Numbered from the stretch's first letter, positions 10,649 through 23,217 are shown. The stretch is 64,000 nucleotides of DNA from Rana temporaria (GCF_905171775.1 NC_053491.1:133724483-133788482), one strand, 5' to 3'. Translations and numbers: made by a program. Notes: generated by a model from the letters alone, not told the origin.

Positions 10649-12264
10649 TAAAATACACAATCTTCAGCATTAGCCATAACTGGGGCACCGAGCCAAGGGG
10701 AATTTTAGAACTTTTAGATGCAATGAACATACTTTTCCATGAACATATAGAAAAAAACAACAAAACAGAAAAGAACACATTAGGAAGAACATAAACAAGT
10801 TAGGAAGAACTCCAATGTCTGTTCTGAATATGACCCGACTCCATCATTTCTAAAGGTCAGCTGCAGTATTAGTTTTCACCTGGAGTTACAGGTGAACACT
10901 GAGAGTGTTGGGTTGTTTGGCCAAAGGCCCAAGAGGGCAAAAAATACCAAATCACATGCAAGATGGTTGGATGATGGAAGTCAACAAAGCTTTATTTCAT
11001 CAACTAAACTCTAGAGAAAAGTCTCTTGCAAAGAAAACAATATATTTACTCTTATTTGATCAACCCTGTGGTTCTGATTTCATTAACACAAGAAAGTTGC
11101 TGAAGTTGAAGTATATATGTGTTGCTTTGCAAAGGGTTCTCAAGTAGAGGTCAGCTCATAAAGAAATACTACTCACAGTTGCAGTGTGTATATATATATA
11201 TATATAGTATTTTGAGAGGAAATAAGTTAAAGCTGAACATGTATTGTATAAGGTTGTATATACTGTGTGTGTGTGTATATATATATACACGGTATATAAA
11301 AGCTAATATTTTTTTAGAAAAAAAATACAGTTCTTTGTAGTTATTACCATAGATAAGTTTAGTAAAATCTGATATTGTTTTAAAATATAACATGAAGTAG
11401 ATTAAAAATAAACTATTTTGTTTGGCATAGCTCTGTGTAACTTAATTAAAGTAGAACAGTATTTGTGTGGAATAAAATATAACTTGGCACCTGGCATAGA
11501 GGCTGCAGCATTATGTCTCTTACATAACATTTATGTGTCACCACAAATACACTCTATTAAAGAAAATTCCTGTCCTGGAGAATTTATAATCTCATTTTGA
11601 AGCCTAAGGCACAAACAGATGAAGAAGTTATGCATTGAAATCCCAGATGTAAACAGAGGCGTAGAAAACAAACTGCATCATGTATATGAGAGAAATTTTC
11701 TTACAAAAGACAATAAGTTTCTGTTTTGATGAATAAGCTATGTGATTCTTTTTAAAAAAGTTTCTTAAACTTTTCACATGATAAAATCCCTTATTCCCAG
11801 TGTTCCATGCTATGCTAACAGCCTTTCTTTTATTTTATTAAACTGCTACAAAAAACAGAAAATACTATTGGTTATTATATCCAGTTAAGTAGTTTGTCAT
11901 TCTCTCCTCAGAAATTATATAATGCAAAAGCAAATAAAATCGACATTATTAACTAGATATGTTCGTAATGAACCTTAACTTACTTTAAAGTTATTGATTT
12001 TATGTCTATTGGAAGGCTTCATTCATTTACGCTAAACAGCATTTTAGAATCCATCACGTTTTTTAAATTGCCACTCCTCTATCCCTATGTTATCGAAAAC
12101 AATTGGTTGTGCAAATCATGTGAACTTTGTGCTTTATGAATATGGTATCTACAATTACCTATAAAATACCACTCAAATTATACGTGCCATCAACAATAAT
12201 TCTAATGACAATTTCTTGCTGCAATTTTCTAATTATAATGTGCAAAAAAACTATATTATATAAT
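10649..12264. other. Anonymous AT-rich DNA with two dinucleotide runs
   Basis: Contains (TA)n at about 11191-11206 and a GT/TA run at about 11262-11290. The stretch 11400-12200 is unusually free of recognisable repeats and could be unique intronic or intergenic DNA. No exon signal that I can support. Confidence 0.45.
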
Positions 12265-13162
12265 TCACTAGCTGAATACCCGGCGTTGCCGGGTCTTCCT
12301 ATCTTAACCTTTTGGGGAGGAAAATCATAGTAATATAAATATACCCATCTTTTATATAAGGGTGTAGGTAAGGGTTAATTTAACTGTCATATATTTTTAT
12401 TTGGCATATAAGTAATATGTGTACCAGGTATTATTGAAATATCTCCAGGCGTACAGAAGTTATGTGGGAACATACATTTCCCATTGATTTGCATGGGACT
12501 TTAAACAAAAACCCCGACACTCACAAATGGGGGTAGTTAAGGGATAAATTAACTATCCTATAGTTTAAGTGGACATATAAGTAACATGTGACCAAGTGTT
12601 ATCGAAATATCTACAGCCGTTTGGAAGTTATGAAGTAACATGTATTTCCCATAGAGTTGAATGGGACTTTAAAGGAAAACCCTGACCATGGCAAATGGGG
12701 GTGGGTAAGGGTTAAACCACCTATCCTATGTTTGTTGCTGACATATAAGTAACATGTGTGCCAAGTTTCATGTTAATATCTTTAGCCGTTTGGACATGAT
12801 GCTGGAACATGAAGTAACATGTATTTCCCATAGAGTTGAATGGGACTTTAAAGAAAAACCCCGACCATGGCAAATGGGGGTGGGTAAGGGTTAAACCACC
12901 TATCCTATGTTTGTTGCTGACATATAAGTAACATGTGTGCCAAGTTTCATGTTAATATCTTTAGCCGTTTGGACATGATGCTGGAACATGAAGTAACATG
13001 TATTTCCCATAGAGTTGAATGGGACTTTAAAGAAAAACCCCGACCATGGCAAATGGGGGTGGGTAAGGGTTAAACCACCTATCCTATGACATATAAGTAA
13101 CATGTGTGCCAAGTTTCATGTTAATATCTTTAGCCGTTTGGACGTGATGCTGGAACATACAT

Positions 13163-13225
<63 letters not shown>

Positions 13226-13243
13226 GTTTTATATATATAGATT
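12265..13243. repeat. Tandem array (period 179 bp) in a retroelement 3'-like tail
   Basis: Starts with CTAGCTGAATACCCGGCGTT, followed by four to five direct repeats of a unit containing CAAATGGGGGTGGGTAAGG, AAGTAACATGT and TTTAGCCGTTTGGACATGAT. Landmark CATGGCAAATGGGGG recurs at about 12687, 12866 and 13045, a spacing of 179 bp. An earlier diverged unit is about 168 bp away. The array ends in (CATA)n, (CA)n and TTGAGTTTTATATATATAGA. The head and the ATATATAGA tail resemble 3' parts of RTE or Penelope-like retroelements; that class assignment is a guess. Confidence 0.7.
13156..13220. repeat. Microsatellite (CATA)n then (CA)n
   Basis: About six CATA units followed by about 22 CA units, at the end of the 179-bp array. 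Confidence 0.95.
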
Positions 13244-13503
13244 GAGTCCATCCAATATGATATGCCAAAAAAAAAAAACAGGGAATATGCTGCAAATGCA
13301 ACCAACAAATCCAATAACCAAAAAATAGCCGCGGAAAAAAGATGCACAGAAAATCCTCTGTGAACAATTCCTTTCTAAAGTGACTTGCTGCACTTCCACC
13401 TTCACCGTATGTGTGCCTACACTACCACCAAGTAGAATGGCCACTCACCAGATAGGCTAGTTTATGGGCCTTTGGTTCATAAGGATAACCACTCCGTCTC
13501 TCA

Positions 13504-13922
13504 GGCCGCGTACACACGACCAGTCCAAACCGATGAAAACGTACTGAAGTTCAGTTTCATCGGTCCAAACCGACCGTGTGTACGGCCCAATGGTCTGTTG
13601 TCCTTCGGACAAAAATTAGAGAACTTGCTTTAAAATCTAACTGATGGACGGCTGACCATCGGTCAAAACCGATGGTTAGTACACAAAAGCATCGGTTCAA
13701 AACCCGCGCATGCTCAAAATCAAGTCGACGCATGCTTGGAAGCATTGAACTTCGTTTTTTTTCAGCACGTCATGTGTTTTACGTCACCGCGTTCTGACTC
13801 GATCAGTTTTTGAACTGATGGTGTGTACGCACATCAGACCATCAGTCTGCTTCAGCAGTGAACCGATGAAAACGGTCCGTGGGACCATTCTCATCGGATG
13901 GACCGGTCGTGTGTACACGGCC
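13504..13922. mobile_element. GTACACACGA-family MITE with 3-bp target duplication TCA
   Basis: Termini GGCCGCGTACACACGACC and GGTCGTGTGTACACGGCC are inverse. TCA stands on both sides (13501-13503 and 13923-13925). Internal CATGCTTGGAAGCATTGAAC, TTTTTTTCAGCACGTCATG and TTTTACGTCACCGCGTTC match the 8614 and 42165 copies. Non-autonomous. Confidence 0.85.
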
Positions 13923-14561
13923 TCAGACTTGTCAGCAGTTTCTCCCAATGTACTGGTAGAAAATCTTGTTCTATGACCGCTCATGAAACATATAAGAACT
14001 ATCATGGTGTAGTATATCATAAAATGTATTAAAGTTAAAAAAATTCATTCACTTATGTGTAAAAGTGCCTTGAAGCCAGCACTGAGCTAATCCAGCTGTG
14101 TACAGATGACGCACTTAATGTGAAACGCATAGAGGCTGTGGGATTATTATCTGCTCATCACTTCCAGTCAGACCATAACAAGGCTTGAAACACAATGTAT
14201 AAAGCACTGTGCACCCAAACCACAACTTGCCCATTCCCAGATTTATAAAATTCAGCTTCTCAATTATACATTCCTCCTGCTGCAGTGAAGGCCCTCTCTG
14301 ACTTGATACATGTAGCATGGTAGGTTAGTAACTCAAGCATTTAGCAGCTGATATTCTGTGTTCACAATGCAGGAGAGAAGCTGCTGGGTGCGAGGTCCAG
14401 GAACAAGTGGAGATCACTGAAGTAGTGATGTCTACTTGAGTGATTTTTAGGTTCCAAGGGGCATCAACTAGGTATGATATATGCATACAGTAGCTACATT
14501 GGTCCAAGCTGAGCCAATGTAACTATATATACAACAGAAATGCTTGGAAATTATTATTTAA
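13923..14561. other. Unassigned DNA
   Basis: No recognised feature. A GTGAAACGCATAGAGG motif near 14120 is similar to short motifs seen elsewhere in frog repeats. Confidence 0.35.
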
Positions 14562-15822
14562 CCACTTGACACCCGCATGCCGTCATATGACGTCCAAAAC
14601 GGGGACCTGTTATCCTGGGTGGACGTCATATGACGTCCTGGGCTTTGCGGGGGGATATCTCAATGATGCCTGCACCCGGAGGCATCATTGAGATATCATT
14701 TTTTAGCGGCGGCGATCCTGCGCACCGTAAGAACGATCATAGCGGCGGTTCCGCCGCTAGATCGTTCTTACAGGCGGCGGGAGGGGACATCCCCCCCTCC
14801 CGCCGCCATCCGGTGCTTCTCCGGGCTCTCCCGTCCCACCGGGGGCCCGGAGAGATGATCGCCGTCCGCCGGATGTTTGCCATAGAGAAGACTGGTGACC
14901 ATCTGGTCACCAGTCATCTCTATGACCGTCGGAGGCCCGGGCGCGATGTGATGACGTCACGCCCGGGTCCCCGTAAGTAAACAAACCGCAATTGCGGCTA
15001 GTTTGAATGAGATCTGTGAATTTTTTTTCACAATCTCATTCTTTCCAGCCTGCAGGAGAGATGTGGGGTCTTATTGACCCCGCATCTCTCCTTAAAGAGG
15101 ACCTGTCACACACATTCCTATTACAAGGGATATTTACATTCCTTGTAATAGGAATAAAAGCGATTGAAAAAAAAATGTAAAAAATAAAGAAATAAGTAAA
15201 ATAAAAAAGAAAAAATAATAATAAAAAAATTAAAATGCCCCTGTCCCCGGTAGCTCGCGCTCAGAAGCGTACGCACACGTAAGTCCCGCCCACGTATGTA
15301 AACGTCGTTAAAACCACACATGTGAGGTGTCGCCGCGTGCGTTAGAGCGTGTGCAACAATTCTAGCACTAGAACTCCTCTGTAACTCTAAACTGGCAACC
15401 TGTAAAAAAATTTAAGTGTCGCCTATGGAGATTTTTAAGTAACAAAGTTTGGCGCCATTCCATGAGTGTACGCAATTTTAAAGCGTGACATGTTAGGTAT
15501 CTAGTTACTCGGCGTAACATCATCTTTCATATTTTACCAAAAAATTGGGCTAACGTTACTGTTTTGTTATTTTTTAAATTAATGAAACCATTTTTTTTAC
15601 AAAAAAAAGCCGTTTGAAAAATTATTGCGCAAATACGGTGCAAGATAAAAAGTTGCAATGACCGCCATTTTATTCCCTAGGGTGTCTGCTAAAAAAACAT
15701 ATATAATGTTTGGGGGTTCTGAGTAATTTTCTAGCAAAATAATGAGGATTTGTACATGTAGGAAAGAAGTGCCAGAATAGGCCCGGGAAGGAGGTGGGTT
15801 TTAAAGCCCGGTATTGAAGTGG
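14562..15822. mobile_element. piggyBac-like non-autonomous element, TTAA target site
   Basis: TTAA|CCACTTGACA at the left (TTAA 14558-14561) and TTGAAGTGG|TTAA at the right (15823-15826): inverted CCACTT ends and the TTAA duplication typical of piggyBac. The inside is a series of hairpins: GACGTCATATGACGTC twice (near 14588 and 14622), AATGATGCC/GGCATCATT (14662-14694), AAGAACGATC/GATCGTTCTT (14729-14771), CTGGTGACC/GGTCACCAG (14890-14912), and CCTATTACAAGG/CCTTGTAATAGG (15116-15150). No transposase. Two more family members lie at 25719 and 51273. Confidence 0.8.
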
Positions 15823-17323
15823 TTAAAAATGTTAATCTGTAAATAATGTAAAACAAAAAATTTGTGGCGGTGGGGGAAAATAAATGGGTCTGGAGTAGTA
15901 TTGGGCTTGCGACAATATTAAAGGTCAAGTTTCTATATCATTTCAGGGACTGTTGGCCTCTTATTCCTTGTTTAAGACTTTACACCATTCTCACTTCACT
16001 TCAGAAATAATATTTTTTAAGCCATTGGAAACAATCCTCTATATATTTTGGGAGAGGTGTATTTTTTTTGGAGTTATCGTGTTTGCAAGGCCAGTTTCTG
16101 AGCTAGGGACAAGGTAGTGTTACGTCCTAGGACTTTATTTTTTTAAATACATTTAACCAGGGTATCGACATAATTACAAGGAATGCAATTTAATACATTT
16201 GTAAATACTGTCAAAAAGAAAAAATGACTTCCATGTGCAGAACCTTTGCCTTTCATTTTAGCCCTATCTGATTTTCTTTATATAATGTAGATTTCCTAAC
16301 TGTAATGGCAGCTATGGCGATGGGGAACATAAATATGTGGTGTGGTACAACAATGACAATTTTGAAAGTTTACACTATCTGAGCACTCAAACCTAAGTCC
16401 TTAGAAAATAAAATTTAAAACAGAAATCCTAATTTGAGGAGGGACACCCTAAAGTCATAGAATTGTATGCTTATTTTTTGCCGCTGTCTGATGTTTTTCC
16501 CCTGGTATAAAATTTTCGACCAATATTTGCTGCTGCCTGCACTTCCCCCTAAATTGTGAACATGCAGGCAGCTTATTGCTGTAGGTTTTCCCTATGCAGC
16601 TATAACTCCAATGCAGGATATCCTGCCAACATCAGAAAATAGCTTTCTTTGCGGAAAACTCCTCAAAATGTGACATTTTGGCCTCTCTCTCTCTCGGATG
16701 GTGGCGGTAGATTCCATCAATTTTTCCTTGTATCACAAAGGGCTGACATTTCCTGCCTGACGCCTACTCCTCTCTACTGCTAGCAACTCAAACTTTCTCC
16801 TCCTTGCATTACAATGTAGACAGCAATCATGTGGTCCCAGAGCTATTTTTGAGTGCTGCCTATAGCTGGCTCTAGATGCTGGTGTTTAAAAAATGTGAGT
16901 TTAAGGAGGAGAAAAAGAGGCATTAGCAACACTCTAATTACTCATGCAACTCAGCTCAAAAACACCTGTTTTACAGGTGTTTACTTTTTCTTTCTCCCTC
17001 TAAATACCCCTCCATGTTAGCCTATGTGTCCATGCATACATAGGTATTTACAGGTGTTTAGAGGCACGAGTAGTTAGAGGCAGAAAAAAAAAAACATCAC
17101 TTGCATATACAGGAGAGGAGCTTTCTGTCAGAAAAAAATGACTGACGTGCCTAGACGCATGTAAACATGTCTAAGCACTAGTTTTTTTAGTGCTTGCGTG
17201 TTCAGTCATTGCAATGGCCAGAATGCATTAATATTCTGGGCAATGAAATTCATTTTGCTTAGGCATGTTTAGAAGAGCAAAGTATTTAGAGGAGTTGGGC
17301 AAATGTCCAGTGTGCATGAGGCA
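15823..17323. other. Unassigned DNA, possibly old repeat ends
   Basis: The end of this stretch (CCAGTGTGCATGAGGCATTAA, 17308-17327) looks like a short-TIR element terminus, but I could not find its partner. A hairpin AACACCTGTTTTACAGGTGTT lies near 16961. No coding signal. Confidence 0.4.
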
Positions 17324-17735
17324 TTAAAAGAGAAGTATGGCCAAAGCTTTTTTGGCTGTACTTCTCGTCAGGGTCACAGGAGTGCACATACTTTTGCTCT
17401 CCTGCAAACCAGAGTTAGCTTATAGTGGGCTATTGCCTGCTGTCAGCTGGCATCACAGAGACACTTCAGGCTCTGGCAGGAACCTGACTATATTGTCACC
17501 CAGCTGCCTGATTAATAGCTGGCTCCAGAAACTAAGCCAGCTGCACCCGCCTCCTCTCCAGCCCAGAGCTCCATTGAACACTGGAGGGGCAGAGCGGAGA
17601 GTGGTGACTGACCATCACTGCTGTCCACTCTAAAAAAAAAGTGCTGAGTTATCAGTGGTCATGTGTTTGCTCAGTTCTCAGTCTTGAGGTGTATATGTAT
17701 ATTTGCTTTGTTTGATTCCTATTTTTCCCCTTTAA
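17324..17735. mobile_element. Candidate T2-like MITE
   Basis: Begins TTAAAAGAGAAGTATGGCC and ends TTTTTCCCCTTTAA, with TTAA at each end and weak inverted similarity. GC-richer body with CAGCTGGC and GCCAGCTG palindromic words. The 98-aa plus-strand frame inside shows no known motif and is probably chance. Confidence 0.45.
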
Positions 17736-18754
17736 AGAAAGTGGCTACTATGTACCCTTGAGGAAGAGTAGTGCAGGACTTTTTGAGACTCTTGTCTCAT
17801 TGAGGTGGTGCAAAGTCATATGTTTTCTAGTTTATGTGGCACTTGAATGGCTGGTACATTTTCCATGACTGATATGTCGTGGGCAAAGCCTAAAGACCAC
17901 AAACATGCTATCAGCAGCAGACACATTATAAAAGGCCCACACTGCAGAGTACTTTCTATTTGCTCCCTCTTCAAGTGATTGCAAACTGTCCAAATGTTGC
18001 CATATTTCAACCAGCCAACACATACTGTATTCTTAGTTTTGGGGGAAATGGAGATTGGAGGGGTTTGGAAAATGTGGGTTTGAGGGTTTGTCTTTTTTAT
18101 TTGTACTTTGTGTTGACATTTTATTAATTTATTAAGTGCTGTGGAAAAAAAAAAAAACGTATGCAGATAAAACACACCAGTGCATGCAGATATGTGTTTA
18201 ATAATAACTCATTCAGTGTATTTAAAAAAAAAAAATACTAGTGTAAATACCTGAATTTAACTAGATATCAATATCCTGTACAACAGAGCCCCAGCATGGT
18301 GGAGGGAGAAGCCGCACATCAAGTCAATTTCTTTCACCGTAGTACTCATGCATGTGATGACAAGGAGAATGCAGAAAGATGAATTCATCATTGTTCTGCT
18401 TCTTCTTCAATTTCCATTCACAGACATGGGCCGGGACAGGACATAGTTGTACTACTTACCTTCAAAAATCTGTGCTGTGTCTCAAGTGGATGGGAATTAA
18501 TACAAATCAAAGTTAAACAGCGGTCACATATGTATTTAGTGTGAGCGTTTAGTTGTTTCCCTGGAATTACCTTTTTCAGACTGATTGCTCCTCTTGTGAG
18601 AAATCTGTTCAAAAGAGCATTCTGATGATTACTGTTCAGACTGTAACTCTGTGTGATAACTTTTGCTAATTTCTAAGTTTAAAGAGGACACTGTAAAAAA
18701 AAAAAAAAAAATCTTATTTAGCTTTACTTGTCGCTTATGTCTTAATTTAGAGAC

Positions 18755-18758
<4 letters not shown>
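17736..18758. other. Unassigned DNA
   Basis: A runs near 18144 and 18697; no gene or family recognised. TTTAAAGAGGACACTG at 18678 resembles a T2-type end. Confidence 0.35.

Positions 18759-18801
<43 letters not shown>
18759..18801. repeat. Microsatellite (AT)n
   Basis: Uninterrupted AT dinucleotides over about 42 bp. Confidence 0.95.
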
Positions 18802-18805
<4 letters not shown>

Positions 18806-18807
18806 CA

Positions 18808-18893
18808 CTGTATTTATTGGCGTCTAACACTCACTTTTTTACCCTGAAAATAGAGGGTAAACTGTGCTTGCGTGTTATACGCAGGGGGCTGTG
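18808..18893. mobile_element. End fragment of CCGTATTTATC-family element
   Basis: CTGTATTTATTGGCGTCTAA and GCGTGTTATACGCAGGGG match the ends of the complete copies at 43324 and 49734. No second terminus found. Confidence 0.5.
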
Positions 18894-19012
18894 GTATTTA
18901 TAGTGAACTTGTCATCATGAAAATATCTACTTGTGAAGTTCATCCCGCAGCTCTATAACTTAGGTACTGTTTTAAAAAAAGTATGAATGTTGGGAGTTCC
19001 AACAGAAATCTC

Positions 19013-20146
19013 TTAAAGTGTCATTAAACCCAGACTAAGAGACACTTTCAATACATACTATATAGGAGTGTTCATACTCACAAAGCCACTAATGCATTTG
19101 TTTTGTGTAGAGTGAAATATACCTGATTAATCCTGCCTTCAGCTGTCCCTCCCATATTCTCTGTGTCCCCATTACAGGCTGACATTGTTTTGATCAGCTG
19201 GTGTCCTTTACTGAGCATGCTAAAATTTAAGTTCTCTTTTAAGGTTTTTATCTCCTCCTTTTTTTCTTATCTGTATAGCCCATGTGACTATAGAGCGTTG
19301 GTTCTCAACTCCTGTCCTCAGGATCCACTAACATAAAGAATTAAGTATTACCTTGGGGAGATGCAGACTAAAATGCTGCAATCACTGAGCAGCAAATGAT
19401 ACCACCTGTGATGTATTTCAGTTATCTTGCAAACCTGGCCTGTTCGTAGGCCCTGAGGACCGGAATTGAGAACCACTGCTGTAGAGTCACAAATGTGGGC
19501 ATATACACTGTGGTGAATGACACTTCCCTCTCTCCCAACTCATCCGTGTCCTCTTATTGCTTAACACTATGGGGGGTGGGATATAGCATGGGAATTACAT
19601 GAGATTACATTCACTAAGAAACTTAAAAACATAGTTTTTATATAAATTAGTATTACATATATCTAATGTAATTGCTAATACCTGTAAAATATAAAAAATA
19701 AGCCTTGGCTGCAGATACCATATGAACAAAATTAATTTTAGCGTCCGTCATCACTGACTCTGCCTACACCATATTAATGCACAAAAAGTGCACATTTGAT
19801 GTTCAATAAATATTTATTGGGAGCTGTAAAACAGTTATTTGATATTTACAATCAAATTGCTCTTCTGAAACTCTTTTTTTTTTTTGTCATGTGACTGGCA
19901 CAACACCAATCAGGGATCACACAGACACAGACTCTTTCTGTAGAGAGCATACATCAACGGAGTAAGTAGCCCCATCCCAAGGATCTTTCCTTGCAGATGC
20001 CAAATCACAGGGAGAGATCATGTGACCACACAACAGTGCTACAGGAAAAAAGTAAAAATAAATAAATACAGCTACATGATATACTGTATATGATTTATGT
20101 GAATTAATTATGGCAATTAAAACTTCTCTGTTTGGTATCACTTTAA
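19013..20146. mobile_element. Candidate T2-like element interrupted by a hAT-like MITE
   Basis: TTAAAGTGTCATTAAACCC at 19013 and the inverse-type end GGTATCACTTTAA at 20146 share the TTAAAGTG(T/A) terminus. The hAT-like element at 19296 sits inside. Pairing is short, so the two ends could belong to different insertions. Confidence 0.4.
19296..19478. mobile_element. hAT-like MITE with 8-bp target duplication
   Basis: Ends CGTTGGTTCTCAACTCCTG and GGAATTGAGAACCACTG are inverse with few mismatches; CCTCAGG and CCCTGAGG continue the pairing. Flanks CTATAGAG (19288-19295) and CTGTAGAG (19479-19486) match at 7 of 8 bases, the hAT signature. Confidence 0.85.
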
Positions 20147-20193
20147 GAAAAGCACAAATTTCAGCATTCATTTTACATAAGGTTGTGTTAAAG

Positions 20194-20796
20194 CAGGAGT
20201 AGGCAACCTCGGCCCTCCAGCTGTGGTGAAACTACAAGTCCCATGAGACATTGCAAGACCCTGACAATTAGGCGGCGTACACACGGTCGAACATGTCCGC
20301 TGAAACTGGTACGCGGACCAGTTTCCGCGGACATGTCCGACCGTGTGTACGGCCTAGCGGACAGGTTTCCAGCAGACAAAAGTTTCTTAGCATGCTTAGA
20401 AACTTGTCCGCTGGAAACATGTCCGTCGGACATGTCCGATGGTTAGTACACCTAATCGGACATGTCCGCTGGTTATGACGTGTAACCAGCGTCCCGAAAT
20501 CCCGTGCATGCGTCGAATTGATTCGACGCATGCGTGGAAGCATTGCACTTCCGTGTTTGAGAACGTCGGTGTCTTCTACGTCACCGCGTTCTCTGTCCGC
20601 GGGGATTTTGGTCTGATGGTGTGTACACACATCAGACCAAAAGCTCCCAGGAGACATGTCCGATGAAAACGGTCCGTGGATCGTTTTCATCGGACATGTC
20701 TCCTCGTGTGTACGGGGCCTGACAGGCATGTTTCCTAGAGGCATGATGGGATTTGTAGCTTCACCACAGCTGGAGTGCCGAGGTTGCCTACCCCTG
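20194..20796. mobile_element. hAT-like MITE with 8-bp target duplication, carrying a nested insertion
   Basis: Ends CAGGAGTAGGCAACCTCGG and CCGAGGTTGCCTACCCCTG are inverse; the next block CCAGCTGTGGTGAAACTACA pairs with the right side (AGCTTCACCACAGCTGG). Flanks TGTTAAAG (20186-20193) and TGTAAAAG (20797-20804) agree at 7 of 8. The GTACACACGG element at 20271-20719 is inserted in the middle. Confidence 0.88.
20271..20719. mobile_element. GTACACACGG-family MITE nested in the hAT-like element
   Basis: Ends GGCGGCGTACACACGGTCG and CTCGTGTGTACGGGGCC. Large internal hairpins based on GGACATGTCCG (20324-20340, 20426-20437, 20456-20470, 20655-20700). Carries the family block TACGTCACCGCGTTCT near 20578. 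Flanking triplets are TTA and TGA, so the duplication is imperfect or eroded. Confidence 0.8.
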
Positions 20797-20804
20797 TGTA
20801 AAAG

Positions 20805-21826
20805 GAATATTGTAGGAAATAGATGAACTTGCTAGGAGGGATGGAGGCATTGAGAAAGAGAAATTACATTAAATATTGTTATGAAGTAATAGTGTTATAA
20901 AATATAGGTTATATTCTCATCTGAAAGTCAGGTCAAGAAAGTAGCTTTGAAAAAAAATAGTCAAGTAAAGTCTGCTAGAAAATCCTAACTTGTATCACAC
21001 TGATGTTTCAGAGTTGTCAGATCCTCTTTAATTGAAAGTCAAGAAGAGTGCTGACACCTGCATTTATGTTTCTGTAAATGACATATGTTGCTTTACTAAA
21101 GATCCCAAGTCAGCATGAGATTATCCTGAAATGTATTATGATCTCCACTACTGGCACATTGCTTGTGTCAGCCTACTGCCATGGCTATTTCTGGGTTATA
21201 CATGTTATGAACATTCTAGGTTGCCAAAAACATGTCATTAGAAAAGGCTGTGTGTGATTAAAGATCTGTCAATGCTCCAGTTCAAGTTATTCCCATTCAT
21301 CCAGATTGACCTCTTTTACATTTATCTCTGCAAGTCCCAAATCCAGATCTCTTTCTTGAGCTACCATCTTCTCTCTGGGTTGTTTATTGTGAAACCATTG
21401 CTATTCTGCTACCCCCTGGGATACATGCAGCAACCTGTGCAAGATATTAGTCTTTTTTTCCTAAATCTAGCAGTCACTTTGCTTGTGGCGACAACATGAA
21501 ATAATCCCACCTTGATTAGCTAAATTATTATTATTTTTTTTTGCCTTGAATTATATTTACTGTTTTTCCACTTCCTGGTTGAGTGAGGCACAGGTGATAT
21601 ATAACCAGGACCTTACAAATTAATCCTGGACAGTTCCTGTCGCATGACACAGTAGGCAGACCCAGAGATCTAGGCAGAGTTTCAGGACGTAAAGGGAGCT
21701 GGATTAATCTGTCCTTAGAAAAAATGGCCACTGTGGGAAGAATGGAGAGTTAAAAGAAAATTAAGATTTGCAAAGAAAAAAAGCCTATGATTTGTTTGCA
21801 GGTTGCCATTACTAAAACATTTCTAA
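20805..21826. other. Unassigned DNA
   Basis: No recognised family. A plus-strand frame at 21254-21499 (81 codons) is hydrophobic but shows no known motif; I regard it as chance. Confidence 0.35.
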
Positions 21827-22047
21827 TGCCTTATACACACGATCAGGCTTTAGCCCGGCCAAACTCGCATCGGAATTCCGAAGGAATTCCATCGGAGTAA
21901 AAGAGAACATGTTCTCTATCTAAACTCTGATGCAATTAATCAGAATTTGCGATGGAATTACTCCGATTAAGCATACACAAGGTCAGAATTTCCGATGGAA
22001 AATGTCTGACTTTTTTTTCCGGAAATTCTGATCAAGTGTACAGGGCT
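21827..22047. mobile_element. Short GTACACACGA-related MITE, TAA target duplication
   Basis: Left TGCCTTATACACACGATCAG, right TGATCAAGTGTACAGGGCT; TAA on both sides (21824-21826 and 22048-22050). The inside is a fold-back on GGAATTCCGAAGGAATTCC and related words, and it matches the copies at 52366 and 56668. Confidence 0.78.
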
Positions 22048-23217
22048 TAAGGATGCCTTGATTGTAATTTTTATGATAATGGCAACATTCCTCATTAATA
22101 AGGGTCGTTGTGTTTATATTATCTTTGAGGAGCTGTCTAAATCTCAGGTGACACCATAAGAAGTGCCTGAAGAACCAGAATAGATAAAAACCTGCCAGTT
22201 ACTTTGCTGAGAGAAATTAAAAAAATCGAAAGTGCAAATTAGTTCTAAGAAATGACAGGTAATATAAACATGCTCAAGTGAATTAAAACTTTTTACACAA
22301 TCTGTTCAGATGTATACAACCCAAGTTGTTTTGAAACTTGTTATATATTTATATTATAAAGAAACTATTTTGTATGTTACCAAAATATTTCACTTTTAGC
22401 AATGCGTTGCCGGAAAGGCGTGTTTCCATGCAGGTTTCCCGCACTGGATGGGAACGCTCTTGGTAGATGCACGCAGGTGCCATTAATGATTAATTGCACC
22501 CCGAACACATCTACCAAATGTGCCGCATTTGCGGTCTGGAGCGGCGCATTTAGCAGCCCACTGAAATGTATAGGCTGTTAAAAACAGAATCCGCAGGAAA
22601 GCACAAAAACCAGCGTGCTTAATCGCGTGCATTTAGGTGTGATCTGACCTTACTGTTACTTTTTACAAAAGCAAAACCTAGCCTTTTTGCTCATTATGAA
22701 AAAAGACTGTCAGTGAAATGATCAACTCTGTGAATTTCATTTGGGGCCTATTTCTAGTAATTTAGGATTGAACAGGCTTTCAAACTAAAACCAAAGAACA
22801 TGTTAAGCACCTACTAATTTTGAGTTATTTTATTTTTATAAACTTTACATAAAGGAATATTTGATATGCCTTTCACATTTTACATTCATGTTTTGTCATA
22901 TTTCCATGATGGTGTTCTTTCTTGTATGTACAGTATATATCTGTGTGTAAAATTGGCCTTGACTGAATGATAACAGAGATAAAACCAATGATAGGACTGT
23001 GTTTTATCCAGTAAATGAAAAACCTAGACTGAAACATAGAAAAGAAAAGTAATATTAATTCAGACCTTGCACAAGTCAGCACTAATAACTGCCATATTGT
23101 AATTCTGGCATAGTTCCTCCATCTTTCAAATGCAGCTATGCACAGTTATCTTGTCTATGCACTGCTTCCAGAGATGCATGACTTATCCAACATAGAGTGA
23201 GTGAGTGAATAACTTAT
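22048..23217. other. Unassigned DNA
   Basis: 22400-22650 is GC-richer (GCGTTGCCGGAAAGGCG, GTGCCGCATTTGCGG) and is probably an old repeat. No coding signal. Confidence 0.35.

Noticed and set aside
13084..13367. Cys-Val repeat frames at 13084-13367
   Set aside because: Translation of the (CA)n microsatellite.
21254..21499. Hydrophobic 81-codon frame as a small membrane protein
   Set aside because: No homologous motif, no codon bias or context, in AT-rich anonymous DNA.
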